A stretch of DNA of 64,000 nt from Sindora glabra (taxonomy: Eukaryota > Streptophyta > Magnoliopsida > Fabales > Fabaceae). This document shows, piece by piece, positions 47,471 to 60,222 of this stretch; positions within the stretch are counted from its first letter, which is position 1, and each line of letters begins with the position of its first letter. The translations under genes and the position numbers were made by a program. The stretch is from assembly GCA_020226215.1 (NCBI GenBank), contig CM035230.1, positions 4,115,501-4,179,500 of the forward strand, in the 5' to 3' direction. The notes beneath the pieces are model-generated. The model was not told the origin of the DNA and did not search any database. It saw only the letters and a program-made list of their open reading frames with translations.

Positions 47471-47677
47471 AGTGATACAAATTATGATAATGATTAAGAA
47501 TAAGAAAGATAGGTAACTTTATATATTTAATTTTTTTAAAAAAAATTAGATTTATTTATTTATTTGATCTTTCTTCTATTTGGTATTCAACATGAGATAT
47601 TTTCCTATCTTAAGTTAGCATATGTATATTATTGTATATTTTGTTATTTTTTCTTATAATGTTCAAAACTTATCAGT

Positions 47678-49330
47678 ATGGCAAGAAGGAAAAACTCCAA
47701 GTCTACTACTCAAGGATAAACTGATGATGAAGTAAGAATGCAGATGCTACAATTGATTAAAAAAAGCAACTCATCATATTATTAATCACTTAATAATATT
47801 GAAGACATAAATTCAAATGATAGTACTAAAGAAGAGTAAAGTGATGCAAAAGGTACTTTTTACCAAGCTTTATTTATTAATATGTCAATTTAAAAGGTTT
47901 ATGGCCTAAATTAAATTTATTTTTTCCTTTGATATTTAGATTCTTTAGAAAAAAAGAGTACATAGGCCAACATTGCCAAGAGATGTATGGAAGTTGCCTA
48001 TTCAAAAAAAATTATTATAGAGTTCAATTGTCACAACCAACCCGTGGGAAAATAAGGTTGAAAACTCATTAGCTTTCTTGGCATTGTAGCTAGGACTCTA
48101 GAACTAACACTTTTACATATACAAGATTGGAGAGTTTTTCAAGAAATTTAAAAAGTCAAATTGTTAAAGTTTGTTAAGTCCTTTTGTATTATTGATTATT
48201 TATATTTTTAAACTAGATGTTTATGTTTACTATAAGAGTATTATTGTATTACAATGTTTATAGAAGAAATTCTTTTCCATAATGCAGTGAAGTGTTCATT
48301 AGAAAATAAATTACAAAGAAATGAAGAGATTACAAATTTGATTTGAAAACTAAATATGCAATAAAGTATAAGAATAAGAATGATTTAATGAAAAATAAAC
48401 ATTAATACATACCAACCGACCAATGGATTAGTCTTGTAACTCATTAGCAATCTGAAAAAGTAAAGGTACAAATTATTTCAATCATATAACTATGATTTTC
48501 TATTTCTTTTTCATTTGGTTGTTATTCTTTTGTCACAAAAAAGGGTGTCACAAATAGAAATAATCATGCAAAGTAAAAGATGCCTCATGCATCAAGATCT
48601 AAAAGCTTTGCATGTATATGGCAAAAATGGTATGAAAATATTCAATTAAAAATAGTATTTTCTTCAATTTCATAAATTTAAAGTAAAAATAATGTAGCCC
48701 TTGCCATTATATTGCATTTTCTACAATAGTATTCATTAATGTTTTAGGTAGAAAATAGGGTAGAGCCAATGTAAGCAATAGTATATTGTAAAACTTGTAC
48801 ATAACACAAAGATGGTAAGCTATAAGATGAAGAATTAACAAAAATAGTTGCAAGCATATTTTGAGTTTAATTGCAATTTATTTAGATTGTTAATAGCTTA
48901 TATTTTCTTTTACTTATTTGAGTTTATTGATTTCCTTTTCCTATAGGCATTGATAAAAGAAAAGCGAAACAATATTAAAACTTTAAATGAACAGCATTCT
49001 AAAAGTGTTTCTTGGGAAGGAGATATATACTCTCAAGTTTTTAAAGGTGAAAGAAGTGGTTGTACAAAGGCTAGGACTTGGTCCAACTCATAGATCACTT
49101 TGGAGTAAAAGTATTTTTTAGAAAGTATAAAAATAAATTATTTATCCCATGATATAGTCTAAAAAATAGAGGAAGATATGAAAGATTTGAAGGAAAAGCA
49201 TGCAAAAGAAATGAAAAAGATGATCGAAAGTCAAGAAAAATTGCTTGGTGAAGTTATATTTATAAGATCAATCATAAATAAGTTTCTTCTTGTAGAATTA
49301 ATTAGGTTTTCAAGTTCTAGCAGAAGCTTA
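47678..49330 (+). pseudogene. Second CACTA gene remnant (Ptta/En/Spm-type plant transposase)
   Basis: Starts MARRKNSKSTTQG at 47678. A likely intron (47853-47939, GTACTT...ATTTAG) is followed by RVHRPTLPRDVWKLPIQKK (about 47958), EFNCHNQPVGK (about 48021) and SFLGIVARTLELTLL...QDWRVF (about 48075-48140). These match the N-terminal core of the plant transposase family (Ptta/En/Spm). Near 49010-49090 the segment WEGDIYSQVFKGERSG matches the conserved C-terminal part, followed by a charged, probably coiled-coil tail with KEKHAKEMKKMIESQEKLL (about 49190-49240). Stops and frameshifts are present throughout. The partner of TNP2 in CACTA elements binds subterminal repeats; that role is inferred for this family. 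Confidence 0.8.
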
Positions 49331-51130
49331 AATGAATAAGCATATTATTTAAGATTTAATCCTTTGTATTTAAAGAATTTAATCAATATTGATGCTATTT
49401 TTAATATTCCAAAGATCCTATTATACCACAAGTTGTTCTTCTAACTATTCATTTAACTACTAGACATGGTAACTTACTTAAATTCTATTATATATCTGAT
49501 TTTATACTTCTTTTTATATATTTATCGCTTTTCTTGAGGTCATATATACATTCCAATAAAAAGATGGATAAGAAAATTCTATTTTAAACTAATGATAAAT
49601 TAAAACTAAAAGCCAAGAATAATTAAGTAAAAGAAAGAAATTGCTGCCAAGGGAAAAAAAGGGAATCAAGTTAAGATGGAATGAAAGGTGATAGTATAGT
49701 GAAGATGGAATACTACTAGTGGAACCAAGAAGACTAAGGTTAGTATTTTCATACCTAAGTTGAGTTTGGGTCACATTAAGTGTAAATGTAGTCTAAGATT
49801 TGGTGCTAAAATAAACATTTATCAAAATAAGCATTTTTAGGGCTAATTTGATTTATGAATTAGATTAAGGATGTTTCAACTAATGTTTAGTATTAAACTA
49901 TTTCCAATCCAAGAGCTAAGCTTCTAACTTTCATGCAGAAACAAAAAAAGGGTTAACTTCACTAAAAAGAGAAGCAAAACTCTATCACTTCCAAATTTTG
50001 TAACACCAATAATTTCTTAGTATAAATGAAGTGGTTTCTATATTCTCAGATCAACCAAAGTTTTCTAATTTTGATGAGATAAGGAAGACCTATGGGAGAA
50101 TCTGCTAAACCATGTAATGAAAATTGATGAAATAAAACTATACAAAAGTATAAATAAAGGGCTGAATTAATAGCAATACCTTATATGATGGAACTATTGT
50201 GTTCCTTTTAGTTGAATCCCTTATTTTGACAATTAAATTAACTAACTTATAGATTACAATTCCTAGTTTTCTTTTAAGAATATATTATTCTTGCATACTA
50301 TTTTCAATTAAAAATTCAAATGGAATGAGATTATATGTAAAGTCTTTTATTCATTCTTTAATTAGACCATTAGCAATGCTAGTTTGAACTATTATTTTAC
50401 AAGGAGAGTATTTGACCTATAGAAATAAATTGGTAATGCTAGTTTGAACTTTTGGTTTTTGTGATTAATTAAAGTGTGCTTCAATTGTTGTTGGCATAAG
50501 AGAAAGTTTTTGACTTTATAGCTAATTAAGCCCATTTGAGCAATAATTGTATTTTGGCTTTGCCAAGGATATATGTTCTAGCTTTTGGAAGTTATATATA
50601 GGATAGATAGAGAGAAAAAGAGGGAAATATATTATGTATTGTATAAATAAAGAAAAAGAGCAATATGTTACCTAATAATGTCAATTAATTGTCTTAATGT
50701 GTCTATGTTTAGTTCTTAACTTGTTATGATTATTAATCTACTATGTACTTTTTGAGATTAAAATGTTTTATATATAATTTTTTAACTATATCCAATTTAT
50801 TTTTTCAGGTTCATCCAATTTATTTTCTTAGGTTATACTCTATGATCTTCACAAGTATTCAAGATAAGATAATTAGACAATAGTTGAAGATTTGCTATGT
50901 TATTTCTTAGTTTTATGAATGTAGATGAATATTAGTGGATGAATTAGTAAAGTGATTTTCTATTTACTAGTATATGAACATGTTAAAATTAAAACTATAC
51001 TAAACTTTTTTATTTGTGAATTTAATAAAATTTAATATAACTTTATGACATTAAATTATCTTTTAGTAGCAAATTCTTTGTATTAAAATTAAATTTGAAT
51101 TTCATATATCAATAATAATAAAATGTTTAA

Positions 51131-51684
51131 AAACTATGCTTCATTGACAATTATCAATTGCTAGTATATTAGTGGAAACAATATTTGCCACTAAAAACTA
51201 GCTAACACACTTGAATTAGAGGCAATAGTTTCAACACCATCAATCACCATTATTATTAAAATTCTTTAATGACAATTATTATAGTGATTAGTGGCACAAC
51301 ATTTGCCACTAAAGAGTAGGTGCATTGGCTTTATCATATTTGAATTAGAAGTAATAATATTTGCAGCTAAATAAATACAACTATTATTGAAATTCTTTAA
51401 TGGCGATTATTAAAGGTAATTAGTGGCATAACATTTGTTACTAGAGATAGGGTGGAACAACCATGACACCAGTACATTAAAGGCAATAACATTTGCCACT
51501 AGGTAGCTACCACTATTATAGAAATTCTTTAGCAACAATTATTGTAACTTTTAGCGGCATTTACTTTAATTACCAATATAGCCTTTGCCAACATAGACAT
51601 AAGCAACAATTTCTTAATTGCTAGTAAAAGAATTAGTGATAATTCTTATTACTGCTAAAAGCTAATTTAATTGCTAGTAAAAAC
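51131..51684 (+). repeat. Subterminal repeats of the CACTA element
   Basis: About four degenerate units of roughly 100-130 bp, each with an AATTCTTTA...CAATTATT block and an inverted pair AGTGGCA...TGCCACT around an ACAACATT-type centre (for example 51277-51317 and 51398-51442). Such arrays near the ends of CACTA elements are bound by element proteins. Spacing and sequence are too irregular for a CRISPR or satellite array. Confidence 0.65.
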
Positions 51685-51699
51685 CTTTTGCAATGTACT

Positions 51700-52369
51700 A
51701 TTTCTCATTGTTAATCAAAGCTTTGCAAATAAGGCTATAATTGTTTCTCAAACTATCTAAGACTAGTCTTGTTGTCCCTAAAACTAGAATTATCATTTTA
51801 TACATTTCACAGCTTAGATATACCACTTAATAGCAAAAAGCTAATCTATAATAGGCAATAATAATGTAAAAGTAATTTCTTTACAAAAGGTATTTGAGGA
51901 GGCAATAGTAAAATATACCTTTCTCAAAGGTTGATGACCTTTTAAATCATGTATAATCTCCTTTGTGGGATATGCTTTTAGGATGAATTGTACACTTTGC
52001 ATATTTTTGTTTCCTTGCATTCATGGAGTGATAATGTATTAACATAATATCATATAACAATACAAAATTTTAAGAGTATGTCATCCTAATAATCATGATA
52101 ATAATATTTAAAAGACTTTAGAAGTATCTTGCTCCTTTTCCAACAAAAATCATTTATCAATCATTGAAAATACAAAACTATCATATAGTAATCAAATTGC
52201 CACTAATACCCTTGTAAAATATGAATTCATAATGTAGTTTTGCATTAAAATATGACTATTGGATGGTCCCACTTTTCTATTAATTTAATAATGCATGAAA
52301 TCCCTATATAATCAGCTTAGATGTCTAAAGCCATATCTTGTATGGTATTATAAATTCTATAAAACTATA
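51700..52369. other. Unassigned AT-rich stretch
   Basis: No coding similarity, repeat or terminus recognised between the CACTA right end and the LINE RT fragment. It could contain decayed LINE endonuclease sequence. Confidence 0.5.
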
Positions 52370-55300
52370 AAAGGCATTATATTGTTATAAGAACAAAGGC
52401 TATATTATTTTTCAAAGAAAAAAGAATAGCAAGGCTAGTTAGGGCTAAAGTGTCACAACTCGATTTTAATCGTGATCGCATTGGATCCTGATACCTCATT
52501 TCCACAAGCCTTAATATTTTTCACTTTTTCCATCTAATGAGAGTTTCCAAAATTCAAAGGGACTTGAAAATTTATTTTAAATTTTTGTAGAAAACCAAAT
52601 AGAGTCTCCTTTATTTTTTGATACTTCCCAAAGGCTACATGCCTTATAATATAAAACCCATTTTATTTCTAAAAACAACAATGATAAATATGCACACAAT
52701 ACAATATAGCTTTAAACTTATATGCGTACAATTAATTCAACACATCAAGTAATTCAAGAAATCTCTATTCAAATGCTAAATCTAATTCTATATGAAATCC
52801 AACTATCAAATCCTTTATCAAGTGGTCTTCTGATTCTCCATACATGAGATATAGCTCAAATAGCTTTATTAACCTATAAATAGTAGAAATAATCAAAGTG
52901 AGTTATGAAAACTCAGTGAGCATATATTTACCACTAGTTTGTAAGAGATTAATTTTACAATTAACATTCGCAAGTTAAATATATATTAATATTAACATAT
53001 TAACAAACCCATTCTCCCTGGATTTCAGTAATACATGATACCATGCTCCAAAATGGAAATTTTCTTACACATAGCTTAACTCTATATCTCATATTATAAA
53101 TCATAGGAGACTTAACTATCTATTATTACAACATCTTATTGTATCATAAAGTACCCAATCTAAGTAGACATCAAAATCATAAATAGCCATGAAGACTAAT
53201 CATAGATAAATCATTTCAATCACACTAGTAATAATATTCAATCACAAATAATTTCCAATATCACATCATATCTCAATCACACCAATAGTAATATTCAACT
53301 ACAAACAATTTCCAATATCACATCACATCACACATTCAATTATAATAAAATATGTGTAACCATTTTATATTTTGAAGTTAATATTTTATTTTTCTTAACT
53401 TCTCGTCAAGAATTTCTCATCCAGTTCTCAGATTAATCTTATATCCTTCTCAACTATTTGTAGGGAATTTCCCATCTAGCTTTCATATCACTGGCCATAT
53501 TAAATTTCCAATCTTAATGCCACTCATAGCATAATTTACACTATAATCCTTAATTTATAAGTAACAAAAGAGCTCAACCATAAGCATTCAACTTTCAAAG
53601 CATTGCTTTATAACTAATTACAATTTCCAATGTCATCCATGACAAGATTCGTAAATACAAATATCATTAAAACCCAATCATAATTCATCAATAGTTAGAA
53701 ATACTACTATCACGCTTTTACTGTGCACTTTGATCAATTAATATTACTTAAATAACTAACTATTCTTATTTCACAATACTAAATTTATATATGAATATAT
53801 ATGCATGAATAGGAAATCTGTACTATCAAATAAAAGAATACAATTCATTACATTGAAACTATCTTTCATAAAGATATTTAGATGTGGTGAGATATATACT
53901 TACATGAACATGCTCGTTCACTCTTGGAAGCTTCAAGGTTTCCATACTCCTCTTTTCACCTTTCATTCCTACTTAAAATTACAAGAATAATTTATAGTTC
54001 TATAAGCATTGCTTATTTCCTTTTTAGTTTAATTTCATATCATGATATATTATGACCATTCACTTCCTTACTTTCCTAATATTATCTCATAAAATCAAAA
54101 TATGTTATTATATGGTAATTTGAAATCAAACTTGTATAGATGGAAATTTTAGAATTCAAAGCTCTAGGAAAATTCATTTAATGTTGTTTATTCATCCTAA
54201 GCTATCTTCTCCTTTATTTTCAAGTATCATTGAAAACATCAATAATTCTCATATATGGCAATTTTTCCATTCTAAGGTATAAACAATAAAGATATTAAAT
54301 TCCAATGATAAGAATATACTTTAAATATACTAGTCTAATAATTTTAAGCATAACATCCTTATTTTATCAATATTATACTAAGTATCCAAATAATATGATA
54401 AAATAAGGTTTTCTGAACCAAGTTCAAATATTTCAAAATATGTCATAATATTTTAACAATCTATATCATAAAAAATTATATTTTTCACAAGTCTTATTTA
54501 ATACTTGAAGTTATACAAGAATAAAGTCTTTTAAGTCACTTTAAATCATTAGAGATCTTAGGAGATACTACTTTTGGAATACTACCAGCATGTTAACTTA
54601 TCATCCTGTGGCATAAAATATATCAATTTTCCAAAGCATCATTATATTTCTAGAACCTTGTAGAAATGGAATTTTCCACATTAGTTCCAAATCCCTTGTA
54701 ATACTATTAATATTAAAATATGATATTCTAATTAAGCTTTAGTCACCTTACCCTAACATCTCATAACATAAAATTTATAGTTTTTAGAATTACTGACAAA
54801 AATCCATAATATGAATAAGATGGGTTTTTCTTGTATAAAGTTCCATATTAGCATAAAAATGAAAACTTTATATAAGTATGTTCACCTATGTTCGAGGCGA
54901 GTGACCAAAGCTCTTGGCAGTGAAAGCTTGTTGGAATGCTAGCAAATAAAGGAGAATCATAGCTCCTCTGCTACTATCTCGAGCTGCAATTTATAGCTTC
55001 CTATCCTTTATAAGCTACAACCACCATGGATGGAGTTAGCAGAAGGAACAAAAACATGCCAAAAGGGAAGAGAAGAGCATTTGCCACCATCATGGTTTAT
55101 GGATCTTCATACAAAGCTATTGAGCTACACGTTGAAAGAGCCATTATAGCAATAACCCTAAGATTAAAAGGGAGAAAGACATGATGAAAGAAGAAAGAGA
55201 CTAGATGAAAATCAGAAGCAAACTAAGAAAAAAAGCTAATTAGGAGAGAGAAATCAGGAAGAAAGTGTGAGAAAAGGGGTTAATTTCCTTAAAAAAAATA

Positions 55301-57480
55301 GCACCAACTTTCTAAAACAAGAAAAAGAGAGATTTCTAGAAATAGTGAGAAGGGAGACAGTCGCTGCTATAAAGAATAAAAATGGGAAACCTAATTTTTT
55401 TTAATAAAATAAAGTGAGAAGGAGCCAACTTTATAAAAATAAAAAGGAAGAGAGAGAAAATACTAAAATATGACTTATAAGCTTTTATTTCATGTACTAC
55501 AATGCACCCTAATCCAATTCCCTTTTAATCTCAGCCCTCCAAATAATTACATAAAATCCTAGCCATCCATTTTAAATTAAAGATAATTTAAATATTCATT
55601 TATCAATAGGAAACTCATTTTCATAGAAATAATTTTGTTTAACATGTCAATTCAATAATTTTCAATCCTCCCTTAATATATAATATATTTAAAAAAACTC
55701 TGAAATAATTATTTAAATTTTTCACAATTTCTAAAAATAGTTTATCAAGTACTAACAATTAATTCTATAAATCTTCATATTCACAATTATTAAAACTATT
55801 CCAACTTGTAAGAAAATCCTTATAGAAAATATTTAAATAAGTTTCGAATTAATAATGGTTATTTAAAAATAAATCTATTTCAAACTTCCATAATTCTAAA
55901 AAATAATTTATTAAATGCCAATGAATTATTTCTTTCTTTGTATAAATTATTTAAATTTAATCTTGAATTAATAATGACTATATAAAAATGAATATATTTC
56001 AAATTTTATCCGTGATGTCATTTTGGTGTTCCAAAACTTTTAAAAACTAAATAGATAAAATAAAATAATTATTCACAAGGATTAAAATTTATAAAACTTT
56101 GAATTTTGACTTGGGATATTTCATAAAGCTAGACATACAAAAAGCTTATGATAAGGTCAAATGGTGCTTTGCTATTCACATTCTAGAATTGTTTAGTTTT
56201 TACCCTCAATTTGTGCAATGGATATACTAAAGCATATCGATAATTTCTTTCCAAATCCTTTTAAATAATAACCTCTCAGAGAAATTTTGTCCTTTAAAAG
56301 GACTCGAGCAAGATGACGCATTTTCTCCTTATCTTTTTATCCTAGTGTCTAAAGTACTTTTAAGGCTTATTGTCAAAGTTGAATCGAAAAAGAAAATTCA
56401 TAGATGTGCCATCTTAAGAGGAGGTCCAATTACTTCAAATGTAAGGTTTACAGATGACATTATCATCTTTATTAAAGCAAATATTTTTTATGTTAAGAAT
56501 TTGTGTTCTATTTTAAATTGCTATGAATCTTGGTTTGGGCAAAAGATAGACAATACAAAATTTAGGGTATTCTTTTCAAATAGAGTCAAACCATAAAATA
56601 GGAATTGACTTAGCAAATTTATGGGAATGTCTCAAATTTCAGAATCATCAAAGTATCTTGGTATACCTTCAATCTTCACAATGTTTAAAGCTTAGTATTT
56701 CCATTTTCTCATTAGTCAGGCACAAGCTAGGCTAGAAGGGTGGTGGAAAAATGATTTCTCTTAGGCTGGCCAAATAGTGATATTTTAGGTAGTACTATAA
56801 TAACTCCTTATCTATAGCATGTCAACACTAATGATTCCCTTAAATAATATGTGAAAAGCTTAATGCAATTTGTCATCATTTTTAGTAGGGGCTAATTTTA
56901 ATAAACAACATTACTATTCTTCTAAGGCATGGTGTGATACATGTCTCCTTAAAAGATTTAGGGGACTTGGTTTCAAGCTATTCCAAAACCCTAATTTTTC
57001 TCTGTTAGCTAAACTGACATGGAAGTTGGATATAGAATTAGGAAAACACCAAGAGTAATGATTTTACCACAAGTATAATAAGTCAAATAGATAGTTATCT
57101 AAACTTATCATTAGAGGCTCTTGGGCTTAGTTAAGTATCCAAGAAAGAAAAGAGATAATTGTGTAAGGTAGATGTTTCCTAATTGGAGATGTTATAGAGT
57201 TTTTAGATTGCAATTTAAATCAACATTAAATATAAATCATGACATTTTAGTGTTTGATTTAATTCTAGAGCATAGACAATGGAATGAGAAGTTAATTTAG
57301 AATTTATTCTACATTGATGATGTAATTAAAACTTTGAATATATAAGTGAGGCCTTTTAGTAATAATTAAGTTATATGGGCATTAAATACTAGTGGAATTC
57401 TTACACTAAAATAGTTTATCAAGCCTCAATCTAAAAATTCATCCTAAAAAATATAGAAAAAATGTGATCTTATGTATGGA
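52370..57480 (+). pseudogene. LINE ORF2 remnant (reverse transcriptase), split by a family A LTR
   Basis: A third L1-type LINE remnant. A short left part (52370-52450) ends ...GLK. The main part resumes at 56129 after the LTR as LDIQKAYDKVKW, so LGLKLDIQKAYDKVKW (RT motif A) reads across the insertion. Next come GLEQDDAFSPYLFIL (about 56306-56350, motif B region), VRFTDDIIIF (about 56441-56470, the catalytic box with FTDD for the usual FADD), SWFGQKI (about 56530), SKYLGIPSIF (about 56648) and LLKRFRGLGFKLFQNPNFSLL (about 56945-57008). Stops and frameshifts interrupt it. The 3' end, including any RNase H domain, is not clear beyond about 57480. Confidence 0.85.
52451..56123 (-). mobile_element. 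Solo LTR, gypsy-like family A copy 3
   Basis: A 3673 bp LTR in reverse orientation. Its minus-strand start is TGAAATATCCCAAGTC (56123) and its end ATCGAGTTGTGACA (52451). It has a perfect TAAAG target duplication (52446-52450, 56124-56128) inside a LINE RT motif, which is restored when the LTR is removed. On the minus strand its last part matches family A copy 2 (AAGGCTTGTGGAAA near 52515, then GGATCC). No internal region is attached. The open frame 53805-53990 is not conserved. Confidence 0.88.
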
Positions 57481-58240
57481 ATTCTTAGCTTCAAAACTAC
57501 TACAAGACACTACTATAGAAGTTCTTAAATGGAGTCCTCTTGGTCCTCACTTGGATCGTAATGTTTACTGGCTCTAGTAACACATTTTGCCCCTTTGTGC
57601 TATTACTCATGAAATTGAATTACAAATCTTGGAATCAAGCTTGGTTACTCAGTTTGTGTGGTTCTAACTTTGGAATATCAAAATTGAAGAGCTACAATTT
57701 GGATCAATAGTTAAATTTATAGAATCAATTTTTAGAAGTGTTATTTGGCTAGGTACAATTTGGGATGAAGCCTTAAGGTACAACACCTTTATCTTTGTAG
57801 TAACAATAATCTGCCATTATCATGATCCTTTTTACTGCTACCATACAAGATGAGCTACGAATCACAACTCTTGTGCAAGACCACATGACTCTAGTCATGC
57901 TCTTTATGCCATCTTCAACAATACTTGTTTAGTGATATGCAGTGGAAACAAAAGCTCCCATCTTTTGGACAAACCATGCTTCCATAGCTATGCTCTTTCA
58001 TTGAAGCTCATGACAATAGAGATGAGAGAAAGATAGAGGTGCACGCAAAGAAGAAAGACAGCAAGTAGCAATAGCTTAACAGCTCAAAATAGTGGCATGA
58101 TGAAAAAAGAAGGAAAAAGAAAGAGTTGTAGACAATAAAAAAAAAGAGGAAAAAGAGAGAGAAAGAGGCAGTGGAGGAGAAAGAAGGGTGATATACATGT
58201 CGCAATGCACCAAGATTAGTTAAAACTAATTTGTTGAAGA
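57481..58240. other. Unassigned stretch with a purine-rich segment
   Basis: No secure coding match. The purine-rich part (58010-58190) is, on the minus strand, a CT-rich tract similar in composition and layout to 9290-9500 of family A copy 1, and both lie next to a GTGCATYG word. It may therefore be a fragment of the same LTR family; the evidence is weak. Confidence 0.4.
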
Positions 58241-58961
58241 AACAATGTTGAAAAATAGCATAACCAGGTCATACCCCTGATGATCTTTTGATATTACCTT
58301 TTCTAAATGAATTCTTAATAATGTTCAAACAATTATTGAATTATTCATGCAATGAAAATGAAAGACACTAATACAAACAAAATGTAAATGCAATAAAATA
58401 GAATGTTGTAACAATATGGATATGCTATATGCTGTATGAAAGTATGCAAAACACAAAATGCAAAATTAGGGAGGTTGTTTGCACAAAATTAAAAAAGAGT
58501 AATAAACTAAGCAAATATAAATAGAGGATAAACACAAACACAGAAAAGATTCAATGCAAAAAGATAATTGATTTAAGGAATTAAGAGCTCCAAATTAGAT
58601 TAATCATGGATCAACTAAGATTTGACTTTCTTAATTAATTCTTCAATCTTGGATTACCTAGAACCCTAATAATAACTTGTGCATTCTATGCTAGATTACC
58701 ATCTAGGATTTGATTAATTAAGATTAGCTGATTCAAAGCTTTCTAATGATATAAAGTTCTCCTCAATATGATGTCTAGAGCTTAAGATATGGTTGAAAAA
58801 TAAAAAATAGTATCAAAATTTAGCATTAACTAAATAAATTCACAATATTACAAAATTAACCACAAATTATAAAATAAGGCCTAATTAATGAAATTAAGCA
58901 TATGTAACACTTAAGAGACATAAAATATGAGAAAATAAAATAATAATTATTTTTCTTATCA
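58241..58961 (-). repeat. Probable 3' LTR of the gypsy gag-protease element
   Basis: On the minus strand a purine tract (AAATGTGGGGAAATT, 58962-58976) is followed by TGATAAGAAAA at 58961. Plant gypsy elements commonly have a GAGGACATGCAAA-type segment, a polypurine tract and then a TGATA-type LTR start; this layout is seen here (58955-58997). The left end is uncertain and no second LTR copy was found, so the extent is approximate. Confidence 0.45.
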
Positions 58962-58976
58962 AATTTCCCCACATTT
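58962..58976 (-). other. Probable polypurine tract next to the gypsy LTR
   Basis: The minus strand reads AAATGTGGGGAAATT just before the putative LTR start, preceded by GAGGACATGCAAAGG. The motif order supports a plus-strand primer site. Confidence 0.5.
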
Positions 58977-58997
58977 ATCCTTTGCATGTCCTCAGGT

Positions 58998-60205
58998 AAG
59001 ATGTCACTTTATTCAAAAGTAGAAGAATAAAATGCTTACTTTCTAAAAATTTCAAAATCATAAATCCACAAGCAACAGACAAATAAAAGCCAACAAGAAA
59101 TATAACACATCATGAAGAAAAATCTTAATAAACTTGGAACTAAATAATATAGCAATTTCATTCAAAAAGAGTAGATCAAATTGGTAGATTTTTACAAACT
59201 TCACTCTCTAACTCTCAAGTGTTTAGGCTTGTGTTTCACTCAAGTTCATTTTATGAAACTTTTCACCATAAGCTTGCCAGTCATCTAATATCCACAACTC
59301 AAATCACATGCACAACACAAATCAAAAGGACTCTGTTCAAGGTTATAATGAGGTTAAGCAAAGGGAAGGAAAAATAAGGATAAGAAAAGCTAGAAACCAA
59401 AGAAATTAATAGAGCATTTGAATCAATAACATGTGGGCAAATCATAAACAATTACAACTCAACATATCAAGCCTCTTTTTTCTTTTTTTTCTTTTTTTAG
59501 GCTTTTTTCCATTATCTCTCTCTCTCTTTTTGTTTCAAGCAACCTTTGATGACTTTTAATAACTCATAAACTCACACACCCCATACTTGTTCAAGAGTCC
59601 ATCTCACAAAAATTCAAATGCTCTACTAATCTCTAAGGTTAGGTAAAGTCATTTATTTTTCATTAGAAAAATATGCTCATGGGTTAATCAATAAGGAAAA
59701 GGTAATAAAAGCTTAAGGAAGTTTAACAAAGGTAAAAATTTCAAGGTTGACTTTATGGCTTTAGCTTAAAAGAAAGAAAGAATGCCTTTATTATTTTTAT
59801 ACATGCATGTACAAAATGTAATCTCAAAAAGATTCAAAGCAAGTTCTAGAGAAATAAATCATAAAAGAATATCACATAAGAAGAAAAGATAATATCATAG
59901 TATAAATTTTTAATAAAAGGCTCAAAATCTCTCAAAGTAAGTCAAACTACCAAGTTGAATCTACCAATTTAAAATCCCTTACAATATCAATTAATTTTAA
60001 GAAATAAAATCATTCATTTAATCATGTTATAAATCCTACTTATGAGAATGCAAAATATCCATTAACGGAAAGCAACTAAAAATGACTTAAAAAGACTTAA
60101 AGACAAATCAAAAATAAATTTTTATTTTATTTTTTGAATTTTTTTTATTTTTTTAAAAACATTGAAAAGCATTAAATGAAAATACAAAACATAAAGTAAA
60201 TCCTA
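58998..60205 (-). other. 3' untranslated region of the gypsy remnant
   Basis: About 1.2 kb of AT-rich sequence without coding similarity between two purine-rich tracts. It includes T-runs near 59470-59510 and 60120-60160. Likely 3' non-coding sequence of the element on the minus strand. Confidence 0.4.
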
Positions 60206-60222
60206 AAGTCTCCCCCCACTTA
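60206..60222 (-). other. Purine-rich tract, possible polypurine tract or end-of-coding mark
   Basis: The minus strand reads TTTAAGTGGGGGGAGAC shortly after the last coding-like sequence of the gag-protease remnant. It may be the original polypurine tract or an internal one, since a second candidate lies at 58962-58976. Confidence 0.45.

Larger units (their letters stand above)
43610..51695 (+). mobile_element. Decayed CACTA (En/Spm) DNA transposon
   Basis: Two transposon pseudogenes in the usual CACTA order (TNP2-like, then a Ptta/En/Spm-type second gene) are followed by a subterminal repeat region and a possible right terminus CTTTTGCAATG (51685-51695). CACTA termini have the form CACTA/G...; here the reversed end would read CATTGCAAAAG, a degenerate version. 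The left terminus was not found, and it may lie beyond the family B LTR at 40359-43601. The left boundary given is only where similarity begins. The stretch 49331-51130 between the second gene and the repeats shows no coding similarity. Confidence 0.7.

Noticed and set aside
51131..51684. Regularly spaced repeats as a CRISPR-like array
   Set aside because: The repeats are degenerate and unevenly spaced, with no unique spacers of constant length. They lie at the end of a plant CACTA transposon.
58008..58205. Minus-strand 65-codon Phe/Leu/Ser-rich open frame
   Set aside because: It is the translation of a CT-rich repeat tract with no family match.
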